From the NCBI RefSeq assembly GCF_018860965.1, contig NZ_JAHKQF010000008.1:62001-126000 (forward strand): 64,000 nt of DNA, written 5' to 3'. The notes beneath the pieces were generated by a model. That model was not told the origin of the DNA, did not search any database, and was given only the letters and a program-made list of their open reading frames with translations. This DNA is from Alteromonas sp. C1M14 (GTDB lineage: Bacteria > Pseudomonadota > Gammaproteobacteria > Enterobacterales > Alteromonadaceae). This document shows positions 27,859 through 36,295 of this stretch, one piece after another. Each line of letters starts with the position of its first letter. The stretch's first letter is position 1. The position numbers and the translations under genes were made by a program.

Positions 27859-28722
27859 ATGGCTTACTTACTACCCAATGAATTTGTGACCAAAATGGTG
27901 GATGCGGGTGAATCCAAAATTTATATGTCTACTCGCGATACCCTTATTAGAGGTTATATGGCAGGCGCGATACTGGCCCTAGCCGCAGTTTTTGCGATTA
28001 CTATTGCTGTGCAAACAGGGGTGTTTTTCCTTGGTGCAGCCATGTTCCCTGTGGGCTTTTGTATGCTCTACCTGATGGGCTTTGATTTACTTACCGGGGT
28101 GTTTGTCTTGTGCCCCTTGGCGTGGCTAGCAAAGCGTCCTGGTGTGACTTGGCCGCAAATATTACGTAACTGGGGGCTGGTATTTTGCGGCAACTTCGCC
28201 GGAGCGCTAACGGTTGCGTTGATGATGTCTTTTATCTTTACCTATGGCTATAACACCGACGGTGGTGCCATCGCCACGAAAGTTGCCGGTATTGGTGAGG
28301 CGCGAACGCTAGGCTATGCCCAGTACGGTACGGAAGGTTGGTTCACCATTTTTGTCCGTGGCATGTTGTGTAACTGGATGGTATCTATGGGGGTGGTTGG
28401 TGCCATGATCTCTACCCACGTGAGCGGAAAGATCCTTTCTATGTGGATGCCTATTATGTTGTTCTTCTTCATGGGGTTTGAGCACTCGGTGGTCAATATG
28501 TTCTTGTTTCCCTTTGGCTTGATCATGGGCGGTGAGTTTTCTGTCATGGATTATCTGGTATGGAATGAAATTCCAACGGCGTTAGGTAATTTGGTGGGTG
28601 GCTTGGCCTTTACCGGCTTAACTCTATACAGCACCCATTATCGTACTGCACCAAAGCGTAAACTCGCGGCGCAGTCAGCGCCAGTAAGAGCCGAAGCTGA
28701 AACAAAACCGGCAGCGGTTTAA
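27859..28722 (+). CDS. Formate/nitrite-family transporter (nitrite, NirC-like)
   Basis: A 287-residue FNT channel with six membrane helices. The start at 27859 (MAYLLPNEF) follows AAAGG. Earlier in-frame ATG codons lie within the attenuator leader. Its neighbours (nasR divergent, nitrate and nitrite reductases downstream) make nitrite the likely substrate, either uptake or release of excess nitrite. Formate or hydrosulfide channels share the fold. The C-terminal tail is Ala/Pro-rich and probably cytoplasmic. It is the first gene of a unit controlled by leader 1, with a 30-base hairpin between it and the next gene. Confidence 0.9.
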   Translation: MAYLLPNEFVTKMVDAGESKIYMSTRDTLIRGYMAGAILALAAVFAITIAVQTGVFFLGAAMFPVGFCMLYLMGFDLLTGVFVLCPLAWLAKRPGVTWPQILRNWGLVFCGNFAGALTVALMMSFIFTYGYNTDGGAIATKVAGIGEARTLGYAQYGTEGWFTIFVRGMLCNWMVSMGVVGAMISTHVSGKILSMWMPIMLFFFMGFEHSVVNMFLFPFGLIMGGEFSVMDYLVWNEIPTALGNLVGGLAFTGLTLYSTHYRTAPKRKLAAQSAPVRAEAETKPAAV

Positions 28723-28735
28723 GCGTTCAAACTAC

Positions 28736-28765
28736 GATAAAAGCCGCAACAAAGCGGCTTTTATC
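28736..28765 (+). terminator. Hairpin between FNT gene and PP2C-kinase
   Basis: A 12-bp perfect stem (GATAAAAGCCGC with GCGGCTTTTATC) and a 6-base loop. The TTTT is inside the stem, so it may be a partial terminator lowering expression of the kinase gene relative to the transporter. Confidence 0.65.
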
Positions 28766-28798
28766 GATAACAAAAATAATGAGTGAGACTGACTATTT

Positions 28799-30505
28799 AT
28801 GTTGAAACTCGCTTTGAGCCAATACTCCAGTGCCGGCGAAAAAACGCAAAATCAGGACAGTTACGGTGCTAGGTTGCCAGACTCAGATCTGCTTGCCTAT
28901 AAGGGAGCATCTGTGGTTCTTGCCGATGGCATAAGTAGCAGCCAAGTCAGTCACATTGCCAGCCAAGTGGCGGTGAAACAATTTTTAGATGATTATTACT
29001 GCACCTCCGATACCTTATCGGTTCCCCGTGCCGCGAATCAGGTCATTCAAGCCATCAACCGCTGGCTCTACGGCCAAACCAAACAAAGCCCTTACGCTGG
29101 TGAGCAGGATAAAGGCTACGTATGTACCTTTAGTGCTCTCGTTTTTAAGCATCAGCGTGTTTACTGGTTCCATGTGGGCGATGCTCGTATTTATCGTGTG
29201 CGTCACGGACAACTTGAGTTGCTCACCCGTGACCATCGTCAGTATGCCGGCGGACAGCAACATTATTTAGCGAATGCGTTAGGCATTGCCAACACGGTAG
29301 GTGTCGATAGCGATAGTTGCGCCTTATCCGTTGATGATTGTTTTGTGTTACTTACCGATGGCGTGTATGAACATGTTGATGACCAGACAATTTGTGGGTT
29401 AGTGGCCCAGCGAACGGGTAACGGTAGTGATACAGCCAAAAACCTCGTTGAAACCGCTTTTCGAAATGGCAGTGATGATAATTTAACGGCCCAAGTGGTG
29501 TGGGTAGAAAGCGTTTCTACCGACGATGGCGTTATTGCCGCGGACGAGTTACCCATTCCTGCAGTAATGGAAGCCGGTGATGAAATTGACGATTATCGGA
29601 TCCTGCGTACGTTATACAACAGTGCCAGAAGTCACGTTTATTTGGCCCAACATAAAGGGTCGCAACAACAGGTGGTATTGAAGGCTCCGTCTGTCGAAAT
29701 GGCTCATCACAGTCGACATTTAGAAAAGTGCTGTTTAGAAGAGTGGATCATGCGCCGCATCCACAGTGAATATGTGGCTAAAGCGCCCGCTCCCATGGGC
29801 GCGCGTAGTGCATTTTATACGTTGAGTGAATTTGTGCCGGGTATCACGTTAACCCAATGGATAATGGATAACCCGAACCGTGATATGGAAGACAACCGGC
29901 GAGTGATTGAGCAGGTGGCTCGAGGATTAATGGCGCTGCATCGTCGCGATGTACTGCATCAAGATGTACGACCTGAAAATATCATGATAAATGCTGATGG
30001 CAACGCCATTTTGATTGATATGGGGGCTGCATCAGTGGGCACAATGAATGAAATGGGAGGCCACGATGACGGCGTACCTGGCACGGCGATGTATGCCGCA
30101 CCAGAGTATTTTTTGGGGCAAGCAGGCAGCGAGGCGTCGGATTTATTTTCCCTCGCGGTACTGAGCTACTATTTACTCAGTGATCGCTATCCCTACGGTA
30201 CGGATGTGGCCAAATGTACCAGTGTGGCAGCGCAACATAAATTGTCTTACCGCAGCGTGCTTGACCCAAATCGGAGTATTCCGTTTTGGCTGGATGCGAC
30301 ACTAAAAAAAGCCTTACACCCTAACCCCTTAAAACGCTATTCCACATTGTCTGAGTTTATTTACGACCTCAGGCACCCTAATCCTGCTTACGTTTCCCGA
30401 AACCGTCCACCCTTGTTGGAGCGTAATCCGGTGGCTTTTTGGCAAGTCACGAGCGGTGTGCTTTTATGCATTACCCTATGGTTACTTGCTGAACGCTTTT
30501 TATAA
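28799..30505 (+). CDS. PP2C phosphatase-Ser/Thr kinase fusion protein
   Basis: A 568-residue bifunctional protein. Residues 1-245 are a PP2C-type phosphatase (ADGISSS, HVGDARIYR, LTDGVYEHVDD, GSDDNLTAQ). Residues 260-530 are a Hanks-type kinase, and a membrane helix lies at 545-565. The kinase has VLK for the ATP lysine, H387-Q-D389 in place of HRD, N394, and D407-M-G in place of DFG, so catalytic aspartates are kept. Similar fusions sit in nitrate assimilation clusters of Pseudomonas and relatives, where their role is not settled. It precedes cynS with a 22-base gap, in the NasR-controlled unit. Confidence 0.9.
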   Translation: MLKLALSQYSSAGEKTQNQDSYGARLPDSDLLAYKGASVVLADGISSSQVSHIASQVAVKQFLDDYYCTSDTLSVPRAANQVIQAINRWLYGQTKQSPYAGEQDKGYVCTFSALVFKHQRVYWFHVGDARIYRVRHGQLELLTRDHRQYAGGQQHYLANALGIANTVGVDSDSCALSVDDCFVLLTDGVYEHVDDQTICGLVAQRTGNGSDTAKNLVETAFRNGSDDNLTAQVVWVESVSTDDGVIAADELPIPAVMEAGDEIDDYRILRTLYNSARSHVYLAQHKGSQQQVVLKAPSVEMAHHSRHLEKCCLEEWIMRRIHSEYVAKAPAPMGARSAFYTLSEFVPGITLTQWIMDNPNRDMEDNRRVIEQVARGLMALHRRDVLHQDVRPENIMINADGNAILIDMGAASVGTMNEMGGHDDGVPGTAMYAAPEYFLGQAGSEASDLFSLAVLSYYLLSDRYPYGTDVAKCTSVAAQHKLSYRSVLDPNRSIPFWLDATLKKALHPNPLKRYSTLSEFIYDLRHPNPAYVSRNRPPLLERNPVAFWQVTSGVLLCITLWLLAERFL

Positions 30506-30527
30506 CTTGAACTTAAGGAGAACCACG

Positions 30528-30977
30528 ATGATCACTGACAGACAACAAGTGACAGAGATGATAGTAAGCGCAAAGGTAAGAAAGCACATTAAATGGGCCG
30601 ATGCTGCCGCCGCCATTGGTGAATCGAAGGAATGGAGTACCGCTGCGTGTCTAGGGCAGATGGCGCTTACAAAAAACCAAGCAGAAGCGGTGGGAAAGCT
30701 ATTTGATTTGTCTGATGAAGCCATCGCTTGGCTGCAAATCGCCCCGTATAAAGGCTCATTGCCTACGGCCGTACCCACGGATCCTTTGATCTATCGATGG
30801 TACGAACTAGTGAATGTGTACGGCACCACATTAAAGGAATTGATCCATGAAGAATTCGGTGATGGCATCATGAGTGCCATCGATTTTTCTATGGATTTAA
30901 GCCGCGAACCCGATCCGAAAGGTGACAGAGTAAAAGTGGTGATGTCAGGGAAGTTCCTCCCCTACAAAACGTATTAA
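30528..30977 (+). CDS. cynS: Cyanate hydratase (cyanase)
   Basis: A 149-residue cyanase that converts cyanate plus bicarbonate to ammonia and carbon dioxide, giving a nitrogen source. The catalytic triad is in place: R90 and E93 (YRWYELVNVYG) and S116 (GIMSAIDF), equal to R96, E99 and S122 of E. coli CynS. The N-terminal helical domain is complete. The ATG at 30528 follows TAAGGAG. In-frame extension upstream lies inside the kinase gene. A strong terminator follows at once, so it ends the transporter-kinase-cyanase unit. Confidence 0.96.
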   Translation: MITDRQQVTEMIVSAKVRKHIKWADAAAAIGESKEWSTAACLGQMALTKNQAEAVGKLFDLSDEAIAWLQIAPYKGSLPTAVPTDPLIYRWYELVNVYGTTLKELIHEEFGDGIMSAIDFSMDLSREPDPKGDRVKVVMSGKFLPYKTY

Positions 30978-30986
30978 TCCCCAAAG

Positions 30987-31036
30987 AGGAAATCGATGGC
31001 TTGTGGTTAAGCTTAACGATTTCCTGTCTGTTTTTT
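30987..31036 (+). terminator. Terminator after cynS
   Basis: AGGAAATCG (30987-30995) pairs with CGATTTCCT (31017-31025) around a 21-base loop, followed by a T-rich tract (31030-31036 and beyond). Confidence 0.7.
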
Positions 31037-31053
31037 ATTTTTTCGTGAATCAA

Positions 31054-31323
31054 TCAGCGCCGGACAACATGAAGAAACCAACCTACAAAAACCGATATGA
31101 GTATCCCAAAGAAGCCGAGTAAGGGCTGAATAGTCCACACCCAGTCACGGACTTTTTCAGCATTTGCGTCTGTGCCTAAGGGTAAATATAACAGTCCTAA
31201 GGTTGTGGCAGCGACAATCAATACTGAAGATAAAAGGGTTGCACGCCAGAAGGGGCGGGGCATTAGCCAGTTGATTGCAAATGCAATGATAAGGGCCACA
31301 GCAGCCAGTAAATACGCGGTCAA
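31054..31323 (-). CDS. Small membrane protein of unknown function
   Basis: An 89-residue protein with three hydrophobic stretches (residues 2-20, 28-50 and 66-85) separated by short charged loops, ending HVVRR. The start is TTG, with GGAG 5 bases upstream on the minus strand. No ATG is available that keeps the first helix. It lies alone in the gap between cynS and the SulP gene, opposite to both. I do not recognise the family. The clean ribosome site and membrane pattern argue that it is real. Confidence 0.55.
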   Translation of the reverse strand: MTAYLLAAVALIIAFAINWLMPRPFWRATLLSSVLIVAATTLGLLYLPLGTDANAEKVRDWVWTIQPLLGFFGILISVFVGWFLHVVRR

Positions 31324-31515
31324 AACAGCTCCGATTTGCTATTTGGAAAGGGCTACAGTGTGCATAGCTATGAAACCAATTGCAACCAAACTTTAGCGCC
31401 TTTAAGGGCAGACGCCACACCGTTTTTTTTACATTCTATTAAAGGACTTTATCAACGTATGATGGTAGAATCGCCGCCCGTTTTTTAACCAACCCATTAA
31501 CTACATTGGATTTCC

Positions 31516-33081
31516 ATGTTTGATCTGATTACTAACAAAGACAGCAACGTAAAAAATGATGTGCTGTCGGGTATTACTGTTGCCCTTGCCTTGGTGCCCG
31601 AAGCCGTGGCTTTTGCTTTTGTTGCCGGTGTAGAACCTATGATAGGCCTCTATGCTGCGTTTATGATGGGGCTAATTACTTCTGCCATTGGCGGTCGTCC
31701 CGGTATGATTTCTGGTGCCACTGGCGCGATGGCTGTGGTTATGGTGGCCCTTGTTGCAGAACACGGTGTGCAATACTTGTTTGCTGCTGTACTGCTAGCC
31801 GGATTGCTACAAATACTTTGTGGTATTTTCCGGCTTGGAAAGTTCATTAGGTTAGTGCCGTATCCGGTAATGTTAGGGTTCGTCAATGGCCTTGCTATCG
31901 TGATTTTTCTGGCCCAACTTGGCCAATTTAAAGTGTTTAATGCCGCAGGTGAAATGACATGGATGCAGGGTTCAATGCTTTACATTATGTTAGGGCTGGT
32001 GGCGTTAACGATGGGGATTATCTTTTTATTGCCTAAGTTAACTAAAGCAGTTCCGGCCTCTCTTGTGGCCATTGTCACCATTACCTTGCTGGTGCATGGG
32101 TTAGATCTTGAGGCCCGCACGGTTATCGATTTTGTGCGCGACTTGCTTCCTGCCGATCAAAAAGACACTGCCACATTGGCCGGTGAATTGCCTGGCTTTG
32201 CCATCCCTATGGTGCCGATGACCTGGGAAACGGTCATGATTATTTTACCCACCTCTGTGATCTTATGTTTAGTGGGATTAATCGAATCCTTGCTGACCTT
32301 GTCGCTAATTGATGAAATGACCGACACCCGTGGACAAGGTAATAAAGAATGTATTGGCCAAGGTGTGGCTAACACCGTGAATGGTTTCTTCGGTGGTATG
32401 GGTGGTTGCGCCATGATTGGCCAGTCCATGATCAATATTAACTCCGGAGGACGTGGTCGTCTTTCTGGGATCACCGCTGCTTTGGTTCTGCTGTGTTTTA
32501 TCTTATTTGCAGCTCCATTAATTGAAATGATCCCCCTTGCGGCACTGGTAGGTGTCATGTTTGTGGTGGTTATTGGAACCTTTGAATGGGCGTCGTTCCG
32601 TATTATTCGGGGCGTTAACAAAGAAGATGCCTTTGTCTTGTTTTTGGTCACAGCGGTTACCGTGATTTCCGATTTAGCCATTGCTGTGGTGGTTGGGGTT
32701 ATCGTATCGGCGTTGGTGTTTGCTTGGAAAGCAGCAAGGTATATCGAAGCGAAAACCCATATTGATGATGATGGGTGGAAAGTTTACACGCTGCGTGGAC
32801 CGGTATTCTTTGGTTCTATTCAGCATTTTAAAGATATGTTTGATGTAGCTAACGATCCTCACGATGTGGTCATTGACTTCAACAACAGCCGTATATGGGA
32901 TTCATCGGGCATTGACGCGCTAGATACTCTGGCCGATAAATACGAACAGCAAGGTAAGAAATTGCATATTCGTCATATTAGTGCCGAATGTCGTGTACTG
33001 CTTAAAAAAGCCGACAAATTTGTAGAAATAAATGTCAGTGAAGACCCCCGTTATCGGGTAGCGACAGATAAACTGGCTTAG
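31516..33081 (+). CDS. SulP-family anion transporter with STAS domain
   Basis: A 521-residue SulP transporter: an N-terminal membrane domain of 10-14 helices (start [19 protein letters not shown], later [16 protein letters not shown]) and a C-terminal STAS domain (about 430-515, with [17 protein letters not shown]). Members carry sulfate, bicarbonate, nitrate or dicarboxylates. It sits between cyanase, which needs bicarbonate, and the nitrate genes, so bicarbonate or an oxyanion of nitrogen is as plausible as sulfate. It is preceded by 192 bases of AT-rich spacer downstream of the small membrane protein start, probably its own promoter. Confidence 0.88.
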   Translation: MFDLITNKDSNVKNDVLSGITVALALVPEAVAFAFVAGVEPMIGLYAAFMMGLITSAIGGRPGMISGATGAMAVVMVALVAEHGVQYLFAAVLLAGLLQILCGIFRLGKFIRLVPYPVMLGFVNGLAIVIFLAQLGQFKVFNAAGEMTWMQGSMLYIMLGLVALTMGIIFLLPKLTKAVPASLVAIVTITLLVHGLDLEARTVIDFVRDLLPADQKDTATLAGELPGFAIPMVPMTWETVMIILPTSVILCLVGLIESLLTLSLIDEMTDTRGQGNKECIGQGVANTVNGFFGGMGGCAMIGQSMININSGGRGRLSGITAALVLLCFILFAAPLIEMIPLAALVGVMFVVVIGTFEWASFRIIRGVNKEDAFVLFLVTAVTVISDLAIAVVVGVIVSALVFAWKAARYIEAKTHIDDDGWKVYTLRGPVFFGSIQHFKDMFDVANDPHDVVIDFNNSRIWDSSGIDALDTLADKYEQQGKKLHIRHISAECRVLLKKADKFVEINVSEDPRYRVATDKLA

Positions 33082-33089
33082 GTTAGCGA

Positions 33090-33126
33090 TGCACTTGTAT
33101 AAAGCATTATGCATTATATGAGTGCA
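33090..33126 (+). promoter_or_regulatory. Paired NtrC-like enhancer sites upstream of nirB
   Basis: Two 17-base matches to TGCACY-N5-RGTGCA. 33090-33106 has two mismatches, and 33110-33126 (TGCATT, then AGTGCA after 5 bases) has one. Centres are 20 bases apart (two helical turns), at about -119 and -99 from the predicted start. This is the classic NtrC enhancer position. Confidence 0.6.
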
Positions 33127-33189
33127 TTTAGGGGAGGTATTGACCTCTGCTAGGCTAGCTAAGTCATTGTATTATAGTTGGTAAGAATG

Positions 33190-33206
33190 TTGGCATTAAT
33201 GTTGAT
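33190..33206 (+). promoter_or_regulatory. Sigma-54-like promoter for nirBD-nasA unit
   Basis: TTGGCAT, then GTTGAT, with GG (33192-33193) and the next GA (33204-33205) separated by 10 bases. The -24 half is good. The -12 half has A for the usual C. The paired NtrC-like sites upstream make it more credible. Confidence 0.45.
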
Positions 33207-33231
33207 TGTCTAATTGTATCGTTATAAGTAA

Positions 33232-33250
33232 GCGGGGCGAAAAAACCGCT
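33232..33250 (+). other. Upstream leader hairpin before nirB attenuator
   Basis: AGCGG pairs with CCGCT around an A-rich loop, between the predicted start and the attenuator. The third leader has a hairpin in the same relative place (41106-41119). Role unknown. Confidence 0.35.
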
Positions 33251-33274
33251 TAACGGTAACAACATTATTTATTT

Positions 33275-33340
33275 TGTACGTTTACGTGCAATAGGCAACG
33301 AAGCCCACAACCAGTGAAAACTGGATGTGGGTTTTTTTTT
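33275..33340 (+). promoter_or_regulatory. ANTAR-type attenuator leader 2 (nirB)
   Basis: Hairpin P1 has stem TGTACG/CGTGCA (33275-33290). P2 has short stem GGC/GCC with hexaloop AACGAA (33294-33305), again A at position 1 and G at position 4. It is followed by a terminator: CCCAC and CCAG pair with CTGG and GTGGG (33304-33331), then nine T. The P2 arm shares its last two bases with the terminator stem. The P2 sequence is identical in leader 3. Confidence 0.75.
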
Positions 33341-33361
33341 GGCTCAAAAAAGGGTTCAACA

Positions 33362-35905
33362 ATGACAGCATCAACAACACATCCAAAAATCCTGGTCGTC
33401 GGAAACGGGATGGTTGGTCATCATTTTGTCGAGCAGCTGGTTAGTAGCCAGTATGCATGCAACATCACTGTATTAAGCGGTGAAAAACGATTGGCATATG
33501 ACCGTGTTCATCTTTCTTCTTGGTTCAGCGGCTCTAATGCCAGCGATTTGGCCATGACAGACGAACAAACCTATCAACAGTGGGGCGTTAATTTTGAACT
33601 TGATGCCCAGGTTATCGATATCGACAGGGTACACAAAACTGTCTCCACGGCCACAAAAACCTTTTCTTATGATGTGTTGGTGCTGGCGACGGGATCCTAT
33701 CCTTTTGTTCCTCCTATTCCGGGTAACGATCAACCCCATTGCTTGGTGTATCGCACCATTGAAGATTTAGAAGCCATCGAAGCTTCTGCAACCGAAAGTA
33801 AAGTGGGTGTAGTGGTTGGCGGCGGCTTATTAGGTTTAGAAGCAGCGAATGCGCTCAAGCAGGCTGGTTTGGAAACCCATGTGGTTGAGTTTGCTCCCCA
33901 GTTGATGGCCGTGCAGCTTGATGGTCAAGGTGGCGATTTGCTGCGCCAAAAAATTGAAGACTTAGGGGTAACCGTACATACTCAGAAGGCGACGCAAGTG
34001 ATTGAAGCCGGTAATGATTGCCGTTATCGAATGGTGTTTGCCGATGAAAGCTTTCTGGAAACCGACATGATACTTTTTTCTGCCGGTATTCGTCCTTCTG
34101 ACTTTCTCGGTAAGAAAGCCGAACTGGCAGTGGGGGAACGGGGTGGTATTGTGATTAACGACCAATGCCAAACCAGCGACCCGAACATCTATGCCATTGG
34201 GGAATGTGCCCTGTGGGAAAACCGGATTTTTGGTCTTGTGGCACCGGGTTACACCATGGCCCGCACCGTCGCTGCCCAAATAGCCGGTGGCGAGGGGGCC
34301 TTTACCGGGGCAGATATGAGCACCAAGCTTAAATTAATGGGGGTGGAAGTGGGCTCCATCGGTGATGCCCACGGCAAAACCCCAGGTGCCCTGAGTTATA
34401 CCTATCATAATCAGCCCGATGGCGTGTATAAAAAACTGGTGGTGGATGCAACACAAAAGCATGTGCTTGGCGCAGTACTGGTGGGCGATACCGGCGACTA
34501 TGACACCCTATTACAATACAGCTTAAACGGCATTGAATTACCTCAGAAGCCAGAGTCGTTGATCTTACCGTCAGCCGGCGAACAGCCGGCCTTAGGGGCG
34601 GATGCGCTACCGGATTCTGCCACCATCTGTTCGTGTCACAACGTAGCAAAATGCGATATTACCCAAGCCATCGACAGCGGCTGTTGCAGCTTAGGTGACG
34701 TGAAATCGGCCACCAAGGCCAGCACGGGGTGTGGTGGTTGTACCGCCTTGCTTAAAAATGTGGTGGACAGTGAATTGGAAAAACGGGGCGTAGAAGTCTC
34801 CAAGGCCATTTGTGAACACTTCGACTATACCCGCCAAGAGCTTTTTCACATTGTCAAAGTCGAAGGGATCCGTAGTTTTGATGATTTACTGGCTAAACAC
34901 GGTACTGGGCTAGGGTGCGATATCTGTAAACCGGCAGTGGGGTCAATATTGGCTTCGGTGTGGAATGATTACATTCTTAGCCAAAACAATCTGCCCTTGC
35001 AGGACACCAATGATACCTACTTAGGCAATATGCAAAAAGACGGGACCTACTCTATTGTGCCCCGTATTCCCGGCGGCGAAATTACTCCCGAAGGACTTAT
35101 TCTGATTGGTGAAGTGGCCAAAAAATACGGCTTGTATACCAAAATCACCGGCGGCCAACGTATCGACCTGTTTGGTGCACGAGTAGACCAATTGCCTGAT
35201 ATTTGGCAGACCCTCATTGATGGTGGATTTGAAACTGGCCATGCCTATGCCAAAGGATTAAGAACCGTAAAATCTTGTGTGGGCAGTACATGGTGTCGCT
35301 ATGGCGTACAAGACTCGGTGGGCGAAGCCATAAACATCGAAAATCGATACAAGGGGTTACGTGGGCCCCATAAAATTAAATTTGCTGTTTCTGGCTGTAC
35401 CCGAGAGTGTGCCGAAGCCCAAAGCAAAGATATTGGCATCATTGCCACAGAAAACGGATGGAATTTATATGTCTGTGGAAATGGAGGGATGAAGCCTCGT
35501 CATGCCGACTTATTTGCCACCGATCTGGATACCCAAACCCTGATCAAATACATCGACCGTGTGTTGATGTTTTATGTGAAAACCGCCGATCGTTTACAGC
35601 GTACTTCGGTATGGATGGAAAACCTAGAAGGCGGTTTAGATTACCTCAAAGCCGTGGTGATTAAAGATTCATTAGGGATGGCCGAGGAATTGGAAGGGCA
35701 AATGCAGCTTATTGTTGATGCTTATCAGTGTGAATGGAAAACCACACTCGCATCAGAAGAATCCCGTAAACGTTTCAGACAGTTTGTGAACAGCAAACAA
35801 ACCGACAGCAACATTCAGTTTGTGGATGAACGTGGGCAGATACGTCCGGCCACGGAAGCTGAAAAAATAGCGGGCGAAGCGCGCATTCCCGTTGAAGTGA
35901 TTTAA
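33362..35905 (+). CDS. nirB: Assimilatory nitrite reductase large subunit NirB
   Basis: An 847-residue NADH-dependent siroheme nitrite reductase that reduces nitrite to ammonia in the cytoplasm. Domains in order: FAD/NAD-binding (1-300), a BFD-like [2Fe-2S] domain (about 418-466, with CSCHNVAKCD and TGCGGC), ferredoxin-like half domains, and the siroheme/[4Fe-4S] domain with cysteines in CVGSTWC (near 637-643) and SGCTRECAEAQ (near 677-683). The start at 33362 is behind AGGG. A longer in-frame reading runs back through the attenuator terminator and is not real. nirD follows after 10 bases. Confidence 0.96.
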   Translation: MTASTTHPKILVVGNGMVGHHFVEQLVSSQYACNITVLSGEKRLAYDRVHLSSWFSGSNASDLAMTDEQTYQQWGVNFELDAQVIDIDRVHKTVSTATKTFSYDVLVLATGSYPFVPPIPGNDQPHCLVYRTIEDLEAIEASATESKVGVVVGGGLLGLEAANALKQAGLETHVVEFAPQLMAVQLDGQGGDLLRQKIEDLGVTVHTQKATQVIEAGNDCRYRMVFADESFLETDMILFSAGIRPSDFLGKKAELAVGERGGIVINDQCQTSDPNIYAIGECALWENRIFGLVAPGYTMARTVAAQIAGGEGAFTGADMSTKLKLMGVEVGSIGDAHGKTPGALSYTYHNQPDGVYKKLVVDATQKHVLGAVLVGDTGDYDTLLQYSLNGIELPQKPESLILPSAGEQPALGADALPDSATICSCHNVAKCDITQAIDSGCCSLGDVKSATKASTGCGGCTALLKNVVDSELEKRGVEVSKAICEHFDYTRQELFHIVKVEGIRSFDDLLAKHGTGLGCDICKPAVGSILASVWNDYILSQNNLPLQDTNDTYLGNMQKDGTYSIVPRIPGGEITPEGLILIGEVAKKYGLYTKITGGQRIDLFGARVDQLPDIWQTLIDGGFETGHAYAKGLRTVKSCVGSTWCRYGVQDSVGEAINIENRYKGLRGPHKIKFAVSGCTRECAEAQSKDIGIIATENGWNLYVCGNGGMKPRHADLFATDLDTQTLIKYIDRVLMFYVKTADRLQRTSVWMENLEGGLDYLKAVVIKDSLGMAEELEGQMQLIVDAYQCEWKTTLASEESRKRFRQFVNSKQTDSNIQFVDERGQIRPATEAEKIAGEARIPVEVI

Positions 35906-35915
35906 GGAGAAGACC

Positions 35916-36269
35916 ATGCAGGCAAATGCAGAAATTACCCCTCTTTGGCACGACATTTGTGCCGAATCTGAACTGATCAGTAATAGCGGCATTTGTGCGC
36001 TGATTGACGATCAACAAATCGCCATTTTTACTTTGGATCTAGCTGAAGGGCGTACCCTGTACGCGGTGTCCAACTGGGATCCGGTGGGAAAGGCCAACGT
36101 CATTTATCGCGGTATCATTGGTTCGGTGGGCAGTGAACCGGTGGTGGCTTCCCCCTTATACAAGGAACACTACTCGTTAATCAGTGGCCGATGTATGGAA
36201 AATGACGGGGTGAGTTTGATGGTGTATGACGCTCAGATCGTTGACGGTCGTGTGCAAATCGCTATTTAG
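35916..36269 (+). CDS. nirD: Nitrite reductase small subunit NirD
   Basis: A 117-residue Rieske-like small subunit of the assimilatory nitrite reductase. The fold text (ICALIDDQQIAIFTL, VSNWDPVGKANVIYRGIIG, YDAQIVDGRVQI) matches NirD. The cluster-binding Cys-His pairs of true Rieske proteins are absent, as is usual for NirD. AAGGAG precedes the ATG. It sits between nirB and nasA, all in one direction. Confidence 0.95.
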   Translation: MQANAEITPLWHDICAESELISNSGICALIDDQQIAIFTLDLAEGRTLYAVSNWDPVGKANVIYRGIIGSVGSEPVVASPLYKEHYSLISGRCMENDGVSLMVYDAQIVDGRVQIAI

Positions 36270-36295
36270 ATAAGATTACATAAAAGGTACCAGGT

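Noticed and set aside
31157-31420. Open frame of 87 codons overlapping the small membrane protein gene on the same strand
   Set aside because: It has no ribosome site and Cys/His/Phe-rich composition typical of an out-of-frame reading.
33314-33361. N-terminal extension of nirB reading through the leader
   Set aside because: It would translate the attenuator terminator and T tract. A ribosome site and normal N-terminus begin at 33362.
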